Positions 13,772 through 21,253 of a stretch of 21,903 nt of DNA are shown piece after piece. Each line of letters begins with the position of its first letter. Positions within the stretch are counted from its first letter, which is position 1. Origin of the DNA: SZUA-442 sp035461905 (GTDB lineage: Bacteria; Actinomycetota; Acidimicrobiia; Spongiisociales; UBA5794); contig DATHUV010000008.1 of assembly GCA_035461905.1 (NCBI GenBank), positions 1 through 21,903 on the forward strand, in the 5' to 3' direction. The translations under genes were made by a program, and so were the position numbers. Under the pieces are notes generated by a model. The model ran no database searches and was not told the origin of the DNA. It saw nothing but the letters and a program-made list of their open reading frames with translations.

Positions 13772-15178
13772 TTACAACTCGAAACAGGGTGCCGTGAACT
13801 CGAACCCAGCCGCAGCGTCTCCCACGAAGAAGTCCTTCTCGAGGAGGGATCCCGTGGTTGCACCTTCCTGCGACAGCGTCTGGTTCGCACCACCGGCCGC
13901 CGTGTACGTGGCGAGATCAGGGTTGAACACCGCGAGCTCCCGCATCACGTAGTCGTTCGGCGCGCCTGCATAGCCCTGGTTCGGTGCCGTACCGCCGAAG
14001 TCGACACCTTCAACCGTGGCCGCCGCAGCGACGACACCGGCTCGGGTCAGGTCGCCGCTGGCGATCGCCGCCTCGAGAACGGCACGCATGGTGACCGACT
14101 CGTTCCATCCCGTGATGAACGCGTCACTGGGACGACGATCCGGGAACGCCTCGGCCATGGCGGCCATCATCTCGTTGTTGCCGGGAGTGTCCTCTCCCCA
14201 ACCCACGTTGTAACCGGACTGGTAGAACACAGCGTCATAGAGCGGGCCCGCTGCCGAGTCGAGCAGACGGAAGTCGTACGTCGGGACCGATCCCGTGAAC
14301 ATCCCCGTGTATCCCGACTGCACCGCGCCTGCGAGGATCTCCGCGCCAATCGACGGGTTCGTCGTCAGGAACGTCCAGTCGGCACCGGAGCCGACGATTC
14401 CCTGGATGACGGCCGTCTGGTCCTGACCGGGGATGACAGCGGCCTCGCCGTCGTAGACGATCTCCATCCCGTAGTGCTCGGCTGCCAGCTTCACGCCTGC
14501 TGCCGCATCCTGCCCATAGTCGCCGGGGAAGGTCGCCAGTGCGATCGTCTGCCCGCCCTGCTCCTGGATGAAGTGGACGAGGTTCATCGACTCGATGCAG
14601 TAGTTGGTGTTCTGCTCGAGTGCGACGCCCTGGTCGAACTCGGGGATACCCCAACCCGAGTACCAGCTCAGTGGGATGAACAGCATGTCGTCACCGATCG
14701 CGTCGGGGAGCATCGTGACGCTCGTCGGCGAACCGGTCGATTGGCTGATCGCGACGACCTCGTTGCGGAGGACCTCGTACTTCTCCATGTGCTGCTCGAC
14801 GTTGTAGTTGGTGTCTTCGATGACGAGCTCGACGGTCCAGCCGTCGGCGAGGCCACCTGCATCGTTGACTCTGTCCCAGTACACCTTCTGGGCGTCGGTG
14901 ATGTCATTCACCAGTGCGGCGAACAGTCCTGTCAGGTCGGCAAGCAAGCCGAGCTTGATCACCTTGCTCTCGGCATCGACACCGATGTCGGTGAGGATCT
15001 CCGCAGGCGGCGCCTCTCCCTCGGTCGTCGTGGTGGTCTCCTCGGGTGCGACAGTCGTCGTCGTCGTGTCGCCGGGTGCGGCAGTCGTCGTCGTCGTGTC
15101 GTCGCCGTCCGAGCTGCACGCGGAGGCGACCAGCGCCATCGCGAGCACGAGAACGAGCAAGCTCAGTCCTCTTCTCAT
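13772..15178 (-). CDS. livK: LivK-type ABC transporter substrate-binding lipoprotein
   Basis: A 468-residue exported lipoprotein of the Leu/Ile/Val-binding (periplasmic-binding-protein type 1) family. Residues 1-20 are a signal peptide ending in ASAC, with Cys21 as the lipidation site; the -3 residue is Ala rather than the usual Leu/Val. Residues 26-58 are a Thr-rich tether with three runs of five Thr. The ligand-binding domain starts near residue 68 (KLGLLADLTG) and runs to the end. The ATG at 15178 was chosen because AAGGAG lies 7 nt upstream and it gives a clean signal peptide; two upstream in-frame ATGs would add a highly charged 18-residue extension. It sits between livM and livF. The ligand need not be an amino acid, because this family also binds aromatic acids and amides. 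Confidence 0.92.
   Translation of the reverse strand: MRRGLSLLVLVLAMALVASACSSDGDDTTTTTAAPGDTTTTTVAPEETTTTTEGEAPPAEILTDIGVDAESKVIKLGLLADLTGLFAALVNDITDAQKVYWDRVNDAGGLADGWTVELVIEDTNYNVEQHMEKYEVLRNEVVAISQSTGSPTSVTMLPDAIGDDMLFIPLSWYSGWGIPEFDQGVALEQNTNYCIESMNLVHFIQEQGGQTIALATFPGDYGQDAAAGVKLAAEHYGMEIVYDGEAAVIPGQDQTAVIQGIVGSGADWTFLTTNPSIGAEILAGAVQSGYTGMFTGSVPTYDFRLLDSAAGPLYDAVFYQSGYNVGWGEDTPGNNEMMAAMAEAFPDRRPSDAFITGWNESVTMRAVLEAAIASGDLTRAGVVAAAATVEGVDFGGTAPNQGYAGAPNDYVMRELAVFNPDLATYTAAGGANQTLSQEGATTGSLLEKDFFVGDAAAGFEFTAPCFEL
15044..15103. repeat. Tandem 30-bp repeat in the livK linker
   Basis: Two adjacent 30-bp units (15044-15073 and 15074-15103) differ at only about two positions. They encode the repeated Thr5 segments of the lipoprotein tether. 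A third, more diverged Thr5 block lies beside them. Such repeats can vary in copy number. Confidence 0.8.
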
Positions 15179-15185
15179 CTTGTTT

Positions 15186-15191
15186 CTCCTT
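15186..15191 (-). promoter_or_regulatory. Shine-Dalgarno fixing the livK start
   Basis: AAGGAG on the minus strand, 7 nt before the ATG at 15178, within a strongly purine-rich leader. Confidence 0.8.
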
Positions 15192-15216
15192 CTCATTTTC
15201 TTCCTCTCCCTTTTCC

Positions 15217-15247
15217 TTCCGGGCGCCGACATGTGCCGCGCCCCGAA
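15217..15247 (-). other. Hairpin in the livM-livK gap
   Basis: A 10-bp inverted repeat with one mismatch (TTCCGGGCGC against GCGCCCCGAA on the plus strand) surrounds an 11-nt loop, 10 nt after the livM stop. It lies upstream of a purine-rich livK leader and may protect or modulate the livK part of the message. No T-tract. Confidence 0.35.
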
Positions 15248-15257
15248 TGGATCTCGA

Positions 15258-16532
15258 TCAGTAGGTGAATGGCCAACCCCTCCAGTAGTTCCTCACACGT
15301 ATCCAGATGCCGAACAAGCCCAGCGGCTCGGCGATGAGGAACACGACGATGAGGATGCCGAACAGGACGACGTTGAATTGGAAGATGCTCAGGCCCGGTC
15401 CGGCCGCCTCGAGGGAGATGATGCCGATCACATCGTCTGGCCCGGAGCGGATGATGAGATTGCCGAGCCATGAGAACGGTCCCCCATCCTCGGCCTGACC
15501 TGCGAGCCATCGGGTGGTGTTCTCGACGATCCGCGGCGACATGAGCACGAAGAAGGACCCCATGAGGGTGCCTGCCACCGTACCTGCCCCACCGATGAGG
15601 ATGATGGCGACGAACTCGACCGAGAGCAGGAGGTCCCAGGTCTCCGGAATGAGCTGACCTACGACGGACCCCAGAAGCGCACCTGCGAGTCCGGCATAGA
15701 ACGACGAGATCGCAAACGCCTGTGTCTTGCCCCTGACCTCGTTGACACCCATGACCTCCGCGGCGATGTCGCGATCTCGGATAGCCGCCCACGAGCGCCC
15801 GACCCTGGTGCGCATGATGTTCTTCGACAGGAGGGCCATCACTGTCATCAGCACGAGGAGGAGGAAGTAGGTCTTCGACGCACCGGACATCTCGTCCACT
15901 TGCACCCATGGCAGGAGATTCACCGGGCGCAGGAACCACCACAAGGGGCCGCTTTCCGCGAAGGAGACGAGAGGATCCATGTCCTTCCACAGGGCGAATT
16001 CGAGGCGTGGCCACCGTCTCCCGATGCCGGGAGTGCCGGTGATCGAGTTGAAGTTGCGGAAGAGATGCTGGCCGATGAATACGAGCCCGAGCGTTGCGAA
16101 TGCGAGATACAGGCCTCTGATCCGCACGCCGAGCGGGGCGACCAAAACACCGATCACGGCTGCGACGATGCCGGCTGCGGGCAGCCAGATCCACATCGGG
16201 AGACCGAAACCCCACGTCGTGTTTCCTGACTCGCCACCGAGCAGAACTGCCGTGTAGGCGCCGACGGCGAGGAAGAACGCGTGGCCGAGGGAAACCTGTC
16301 CCGCAACGCCCGTCAGGAGGTTCAGCCCCAGCGCACCGATGGCGAAGATCAGGGTGCGGTTGATGAGGATCAGCCACCCGCTGTCCCCGAGGTAGCCGAA
16401 GAACGGGAGGGCCGCAAGTGGAGCGAGGATGGCGATGATGGCGAGCAGCACCATCGTGATGCGCTTCGTCGTGGACGGGAACAGGGACATTTCCGACTCG
16501 TACGACGTGAAGAGATTCGGTCGACCCCTCAT
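15258..16532 (-). CDS. livM: LivM-type branched-chain amino acid ABC transporter permease
   Basis: A 424-residue integral membrane permease. The LivM signature region GLNLLTGVAGQVSLGHAFF lies in the N-terminal part. It is followed by IRGLYLAFATLGLVF and by a cytoplasmic coupling loop (RTRVGRSWAAIRDRDIAAEV) that contacts the ATPases. The protein is longer than many LivM because of an insertion of about 60 residues after FNSITGTPGIG. The ATG at 16532 overlaps the livH stop as ATGA, and AGGAG lies upstream; the frame stays open for another 170 codons into livH but that stretch is not membrane-like. It forms the translocation channel with LivH. Confidence 0.94.
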   Translation of the reverse strand: MRGRPNLFTSYESEMSLFPSTTKRITMVLLAIIAILAPLAALPFFGYLGDSGWLILINRTLIFAIGALGLNLLTGVAGQVSLGHAFFLAVGAYTAVLLGGESGNTTWGFGLPMWIWLPAAGIVAAVIGVLVAPLGVRIRGLYLAFATLGLVFIGQHLFRNFNSITGTPGIGRRWPRLEFALWKDMDPLVSFAESGPLWWFLRPVNLLPWVQVDEMSGASKTYFLLLVLMTVMALLSKNIMRTRVGRSWAAIRDRDIAAEVMGVNEVRGKTQAFAISSFYAGLAGALLGSVVGQLIPETWDLLLSVEFVAIILIGGAGTVAGTLMGSFFVLMSPRIVENTTRWLAGQAEDGGPFSWLGNLIIRSGPDDVIGIISLEAAGPGLSIFQFNVVLFGILIVVFLIAEPLGLFGIWIRVRNYWRGWPFTY

Positions 16533-17506
16533 ACGCGGCGGATCTCCTCTGTGCCGAACAGCCCGTATGGCCTCACGAGCAGGATGACCATCATGAGCAG
16601 CCACGGAACGATGCCCGAGAACCCGATACCGAGCCACGAGACGCTGCCGAGGTACACGCCTGCGAACACTTCGGCGATCCCAACGAGGAGGCCCGCAACG
16701 ATCGCGCCCGCGATCGAGTCGAGGCCACCGATGATGACGACGGGGAACGCACGAAACGCGATGAACGCGGTGAGCGGACTGACACCCGCCGCTCGTGGGG
16801 CGACAGACGAGAAGATGCCTCCGATCGCTGCGAGCGCAGCGCCGATCGCCCACGCGATAGCGAACACCTTGCCCACGGAGATCCCCTGCGCCATGGCCGC
16901 TTCCTGATCGAACGCCGTCGCCCGAACGGCGATACCGGTCCGGGACCTGAAGAAGACGAGGAGCATGAGCATGACCGCGATGAGGACGCCGACCGTGATG
17001 AGCTGGGTGTGCGCAACCCGAAGGGGCCCGATCACCCAGATCGAGGCACCCCAAGGATCGCCGAGCCCGCGGATCGTGTTGTCCATGAGGTCGTTGCTGA
17101 TGGTCCTGATGATGAGGTCGAGACCGAGGGTGATCATCGCCACCGCGAACAGCGGCTCACCGATCATGGGACGGATCGTCAGGCGCTCGACGACCATGCC
17201 GACGATGCCGGTCGCGACGATCGCGAGGAGCGCCGCCAGGGTCCACGAGATCCACGCCGGTGCGTCCCCCATCCACTGCCCCGGGATGTCCACGACCGTC
17301 GCGAAGTACACCACGAAGAACGCGCCGAGGGCGGCGATCGAACCATGGGCGAAGTTCACGACCTGGGTCGCCTTGAAGATGATCACGAAGCCCAGCGCGA
17401 GGAGCGCGTAGATCGCACCGAGCGCAATGCCCGAAGTCAGCGCGTTGACGAACTTCTCGAGGTCCGTCTGTGCCGCTGCCTGGCCGATCACCACGAGCGC
17501 CATCAC
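16529..17506 (-). CDS. livH: LivH-type branched-chain amino acid ABC transporter permease
   Basis: A 325-residue permease with about eight membrane segments. It carries the LivH hallmarks SGIALGAIYALLALGFVIIF and VVNFAHGSI near the N terminus, and the coupling-loop sequence RTGIAVRATAFDQEAAMAQG in the middle. The GTG at 17506 overlaps the stop codon of the upstream CoA-ligase gene as GTGA; an ATG one codon later is an alternative. The 4-nt overlaps on both sides imply translational coupling with the ligase and with livM. Confidence 0.94.
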   Translation of the reverse strand: MMALVVIGQAAAQTDLEKFVNALTSGIALGAIYALLALGFVIIFKATQVVNFAHGSIAALGAFFVVYFATVVDIPGQWMGDAPAWISWTLAALLAIVATGIVGMVVERLTIRPMIGEPLFAVAMITLGLDLIIRTISNDLMDNTIRGLGDPWGASIWVIGPLRVAHTQLITVGVLIAVMLMLLVFFRSRTGIAVRATAFDQEAAMAQGISVGKVFAIAWAIGAALAAIGGIFSSVAPRAAGVSPLTAFIAFRAFPVVIIGGLDSIAGAIVAGLLVGIAEVFAGVYLGSVSWLGIGFSGIVPWLLMMVILLVRPYGLFGTEEIRRV

Positions 17507-19377
17507 GAGTACATCGACTCCACGAGATCGCCGAACATGTCTTCCATGGCGCTTCGCTTGATCTTCTGCGTCGCCGTGAGCTCCCCGTCCTCGTGATCCA
17601 GTTCCTTGGGGATCATGCGGAACGTCTTGATCTGCTCGACCCTGGCGAACCTCTCATTGGTCTTGTTGACGACACCTTGGATGAGGGCGATGACCTCCTC
17701 CTTCTCGGAGAGGTCTCGATACGTCGTGTACGGGATCTGCCGACGCAGCGCCCAGTCCCCGACGACATCGAACTCGATGCCGATCAGGGCCGAAAGGTAC
17801 TTCCTGCCGTCGCCGATGACCATCGCCTCCTTGATGTAGGGAGACGTCTTCAGGCTGTTCTCGATCTCCGACGGTGAGATGTTCTTGCCTCCGGAGGTGA
17901 TGATGATGTGCTTGATGCGATCGACGATCTTGACGTGTGTGCCGTCGACCCACACGCCGACATCGCCCGTCTTCAGCCACCCGTCCTCGGTGAAGGTCTC
18001 TGCTGTCGCCTCCGGCTTCTTCCAGTACCCGGGGAACACCGCAGGGTGCTTGGTCTGGATCTCACCGCTCTCCGGGTCGATTCGGAACCCGATCGATGCG
18101 TAGGGCTCTCCGACCGTACCGACCTTCACCCTGCCGTCGAAGTTCGTCGTCGCACATGCGGTGTTCTCCGTCATGCCGTACAGCTCATAGACGGGGATTC
18201 CGAGGCCCATGAAGAACTCGAGGACCTCGGGTGCGATCGGAGCGGCACCTGACGATGCGTACCTGCAGTGTCGGAGCCCGATCCGTGTGCGGAGCGAGCG
18301 GAAGAAGATGGGGTTGCCGACCCAGTACGCCAGTCGCGCGCCGAATGTGAAGTCACCGTTGTTCTCGACCCGCTTCTCACCGATGTAGGCCGCGAGCTTG
18401 AGACCGAACGCCGACGTCAGCCGCTTGAGCCTCGTCGCATCCTGGAGCCGAATGAGCACGCCCGCATGGATGCGCTCCCAGATGCGAGGCACAGCGAAGA
18501 AGATCGTCGGCTGAACCTCGCGCAGGTTCATCTGGACGGTGTCGATGGACTCCGCAAAGTTGAGGATCGGGCCGTTGTACGCCATGGACCACGACGAGAA
18601 CAACCGCTCGGCGACGTGGCAGAGGGGCAGGTACGTCAGCTTCTCGTCTGTCGTGTTCTCCCCCTTGGCCGCTGCGAAGCGTGACGGGTCGTTCAGGACG
18701 TTCTCGACCGCGAACTCGATATTGCGGTGGGTCAGCATGGCGCCCTTCGGAGGACCGGTCGTCCCGGACGTGTAGATCAGCGTCATGACCTCATCGGGCT
18801 CCGCGTCTGCCATCAGGCGCTCGACGGCGCCAGGGTTCGCTTCGCGGTGGTCCCGTCCGATGGCCATGAACTCTTCCCATGAGGTGAGCCTGTCATCGTC
18901 CATCGTGTGCACGCCACGAGGTTCGAGGTACACGATCGTCGAGATAGTCGGGAAGGCATCCCGGCCCGGTTCGAGAACCTTGTCGACCTGCTCCTGGTCC
19001 TCCGCGACATGAACGGTTGCCCCGGCATCGTTGAGGAGGTACTGCACCTCTGCCGTGGGGTTGGTCGGGTACATGCCGGTGCAGATCCCTCGGATGGCGA
19101 CGGTGGCGTAGTCGAAGATCAGCCACTCCGGTCGGTCCTCGGAATGGATCGAGGTGACGTCGCCGGGGCGGACGCCGAGCGCAAGCAGTGCGTGGGCCGC
19201 GGTGAGAACCTCGTCCCAGACCTGTGCGCTCGTCCGCTCCTGCCATATGCCGAAGTCCTTGTCGCGCATCGCGACGCGATAGGGTGTCGTACGCGCCCAT
19301 TCCCGGATCCGCCATGCGACGGTCGGGAATGCGCTGCTCAGGTCGGGCGCATTCGTGTGTTCGAGGGTTGTCGTCAT
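17503..19377 (-). CDS. fadD: AMP-forming acyl-CoA ligase, FadD15-like
   Basis: A 624-residue cytoplasmic ligase that activates a carboxylic acid with ATP and CoA through an acyl-adenylate. The adenylate-forming motifs are intact: YTSGTTGPPKG (202-212), YGMTE (400-404), GWLKTGD (466-472), DRIK (486-489) and the catalytic C-terminal Lys605 in ELTATQKIKR. Length and motifs fit long-chain-type ligases rather than the roughly 430-residue phenylacetate-CoA ligase PaaK. The ATG at 19377 has GGTGAG just upstream. It is the first gene of the operon and overlaps livH by 4 nt. That coupling suggests it activates what the importer brings in. The exact acid (fatty, aromatic or alicyclic) cannot be told from sequence. 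Confidence 0.93.
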   Translation of the reverse strand: MTTTLEHTNAPDLSSAFPTVAWRIREWARTTPYRVAMRDKDFGIWQERTSAQVWDEVLTAAHALLALGVRPGDVTSIHSEDRPEWLIFDYATVAIRGICTGMYPTNPTAEVQYLLNDAGATVHVAEDQEQVDKVLEPGRDAFPTISTIVYLEPRGVHTMDDDRLTSWEEFMAIGRDHREANPGAVERLMADAEPDEVMTLIYTSGTTGPPKGAMLTHRNIEFAVENVLNDPSRFAAAKGENTTDEKLTYLPLCHVAERLFSSWSMAYNGPILNFAESIDTVQMNLREVQPTIFFAVPRIWERIHAGVLIRLQDATRLKRLTSAFGLKLAAYIGEKRVENNGDFTFGARLAYWVGNPIFFRSLRTRIGLRHCRYASSGAAPIAPEVLEFFMGLGIPVYELYGMTENTACATTNFDGRVKVGTVGEPYASIGFRIDPESGEIQTKHPAVFPGYWKKPEATAETFTEDGWLKTGDVGVWVDGTHVKIVDRIKHIIITSGGKNISPSEIENSLKTSPYIKEAMVIGDGRKYLSALIGIEFDVVGDWALRRQIPYTTYRDLSEKEEVIALIQGVVNKTNERFARVEQIKTFRMIPKELDHEDGELTATQKIKRSAMEDMFGDLVESMYS

Positions 19378-19460
19378 GATCTCACCACCGTTCCGCCATC
19401 ACGGCACTCGGGCAAGTTAGACGAATCAGACCCCGGATGCCCGGAAAATCTGGCTGACGT

Positions 19461-19485
19461 CGCGAAAAGGGCGCTGATCTTCGCG
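19461..19485 (-). other. Short hairpin after paaN
   Basis: CGCGAA and TTCGCG form a 6-bp inverted repeat around a 13-nt loop, beginning 2 nt after the paaN stop codon. It has no T-tract, so it is only weakly terminator-like. It lies in the 110-bp gap between paaN and the ligase gene, which also contains a TAACTT that might be a -10 box for the fadD-liv operon. Confidence 0.25.
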
Positions 19486-19487
19486 TT

Positions 19488-21146
19488 TCAGGCTGCGGGC
19501 TCGATCCTCACTCCCACCACACGGAACCGCTTCGCCACGAACGCAGGGTCCGCAAGCGACGCATTCCCCGCAGGGTTGGCACCCGTCACGTGGAAGTCCG
19601 AGAACGCAGCGGACTGGTTCACGAAGAGGCCTCCCGCGAGGTTGAACGCGACGGAGACCCCTCCGTCGACGGCGGCATCGATGATCTCCTCTATCACGGC
19701 GTCGTCGGTCGCGTAGGCGAGCCAGGTGATGGCTCCGCTCTCGATCGCGGTCGACCTCGCCGACACGATCGCATCCCGGGTGGACTCGGCGCGAACGACG
19801 TAGATGATCGGCCCGAACATCTCGTGACGATGGGCGTCGGCCGTGGCGTCGACCTCGAGGATCACTGGCGTCCGGACCACGGCTTCGGGGAACTCCTCGT
19901 TGACCACGACCCGCGAGGCCGACAGCACCCGCCCCGAGGAAGTGGCGCCATCCACTCGCTCGATCGTCGCCTCCCCCTTGATCGCACCGAGGACGCCTGC
20001 CGCCCTCGCATCGTCCCCGAGCAGACCGTCCACGGCGGCGACGAAGGCGGCGACGACCTCGTCGTATGGCACGACTTCGTCGCCGACCTTCACCCCCGAC
20101 GCTGGGATGAACAGGTTCTGGGGGGTCGTGCACATCTGGCCTGAGTACATCGTCATGGATACCGAGAGGTTCCGCAGGACGGCGGACAGGTCACGCACCG
20201 AATCGAGGATCACCGAGTTGACCCCTGCCTTCTCGGTGTAGACATCGGCGTGCGTGGCGTGCTCCTCGAGCCACCGCCCGAAGGCCGATCCACCCGTGTA
20301 GTCGACGATGCCTACCTCCGGCCGCATCACGAGATCCTTCGCTACGGGCGAGTCGGGTGTGTCGACCAGGAGTTGGATGACGTCGGGATCGAATCCGGCC
20401 TCGGCCATGACCGCACGAGCGGTTCGCACGAGGATTGCGAAAGGCAGGATGGTCCCGGGGTGGGGCTTCACGATCACGGGGTTGCCGGCGGCAAGTGACG
20501 CGAAGATCCCCGGATATCCGTTCCACGTCGGGAAGGTGGATACGCCGATCGCAACGGCGACGCCCCGTGGCCGGATGATCCAACGCTTGTCGATCACGAG
20601 CGGTTCGCGTTGACCCTGAGGCTTCTCCCACCTCAACGGATCCGGGATCCGGGTCTGCTCCTGGTAGGCATAGGCGACCGCCTCGAGCGCACGGTCGAGT
20701 GCATGGGGCCCACCGGCCTGGAAAGCCATCAGGAAGCTCTGTCCTGTCGTGTGCATCACGGCATGGGCCATGGTGAATGAGTCCTTCGACAGGCGATCGA
20801 GGATTTCGAGGCACGCGCCCGCCCTGGTCTCGGGTGTCGCGCGACCCCAGGTTCGCATCGCCGCGACCGCTCCCTCGATCGTGGCATCGACGGTCGTCGA
20901 CGGATACTCGATCCCGAGCTCCAGGCCGTACGGGGAGGATTCAGCGACGGCTCCGTATCCGAAGTTCTTCTGGTCCAGGGTGAACGGATGCCCGCGCATC
21001 GCGTCGAATGCCTCCTGCCCCGCTCCAGGTGCGTCCTCGCCGTAGGCCTTCGGATGCTCGGGGAACGCGCTCCAATAGGTTCGAGCCGAGATCGCCTCGA
21101 CGGCTCGGTCGATGGTCCCGCGATGGGCGTCGAAGAAGTCTGGCAC
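19488..21146 (-). CDS. paaN: PaaN-type aldehyde dehydrogenase (phenylacetate degradation)
   Basis: A 552-residue protein matching the stand-alone PaaN family. Conserved stretches include TYWSAFPEHP, AVMHTTGQSFLMAFQAGGPH, WEKPQGQREP and YTEKAGVNSVI. Aldehyde dehydrogenase catalytic residues are in place: Asn209 (TWNGYP), Lys227 (VKPHP), Glu305 and the nucleophile Cys339 (SGQMCTTPQN). Proteobacterial PaaZ is about 680 residues because it has an added MaoC hydratase domain; here only the dehydrogenase part exists. Ring-opening hydrolysis would need a separate enzyme. The GTG at 21146 was chosen because AAGGA lies 7 nt upstream and family length fits; the open frame extends to 21461 but overlaps the divergent thiolase. 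The gene lies upstream of the fadD-liv operon. Confidence 0.92.
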   Translation of the reverse strand: MPDFFDAHRGTIDRAVEAISARTYWSAFPEHPKAYGEDAPGAGQEAFDAMRGHPFTLDQKNFGYGAVAESSPYGLELGIEYPSTTVDATIEGAVAAMRTWGRATPETRAGACLEILDRLSKDSFTMAHAVMHTTGQSFLMAFQAGGPHALDRALEAVAYAYQEQTRIPDPLRWEKPQGQREPLVIDKRWIIRPRGVAVAIGVSTFPTWNGYPGIFASLAAGNPVIVKPHPGTILPFAILVRTARAVMAEAGFDPDVIQLLVDTPDSPVAKDLVMRPEVGIVDYTGGSAFGRWLEEHATHADVYTEKAGVNSVILDSVRDLSAVLRNLSVSMTMYSGQMCTTPQNLFIPASGVKVGDEVVPYDEVVAAFVAAVDGLLGDDARAAGVLGAIKGEATIERVDGATSSGRVLSASRVVVNEEFPEAVVRTPVILEVDATADAHRHEMFGPIIYVVRAESTRDAIVSARSTAIESGAITWLAYATDDAVIEEIIDAAVDGGVSVAFNLAGGLFVNQSAAFSDFHVTGANPAGNASLADPAFVAKRFRVVGVRIEPAA

Positions 21147-21153
21147 GCAGATG

Positions 21154-21158
21154 TCCTT
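21154..21158 (-). promoter_or_regulatory. Shine-Dalgarno fixing the paaN GTG start
   Basis: AAGGA on the minus strand, 7 nt before the GTG at 21146. Confidence 0.7.
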
Positions 21159-21216
21159 TCCTGGGTCGATACCGCCAGCGTACCGACACCAACGGCTGGG
21201 CGGGGTTCGAGAGCGT

Positions 21217-21245
21217 GCGACACGTCCTGCCCGTTCCCGTAGGCT
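21217..21245 (+). promoter_or_regulatory. Promoter of the thiolase gene, leaderless type
   Basis: A -35-like GCGACA (21217-21222, four of six), a 17-nt spacer, and a -10 TAGGCT (21240-21245) that ends 8 nt before the ATG at 21254. No ribosome-binding site follows, so the message would start at or within a couple of bases of the start codon. Confidence 0.5.
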
Positions 21246-21253
21246 GGCACCCC

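Noticed and set aside
15014..15110. Short GTC-rich repeats as a possible CRISPR or regulatory repeat array
   Set aside because: The repeats are in frame, have no spacers, and simply encode the Thr-rich lipoprotein tether.
13682..15268. A 528-codon open frame on the plus strand
   Set aside because: It is antisense to livK and livF. Its product is Arg/Val/Asp/His-rich without domains, as expected from a GC-rich mirror frame of real genes.
16533..17054. N-terminal extension of LivM by 174 codons
   Set aside because: It overlaps livH almost entirely and is Arg-rich and not membrane-like. The ATGA overlap at 16529-16532 marks the real start.
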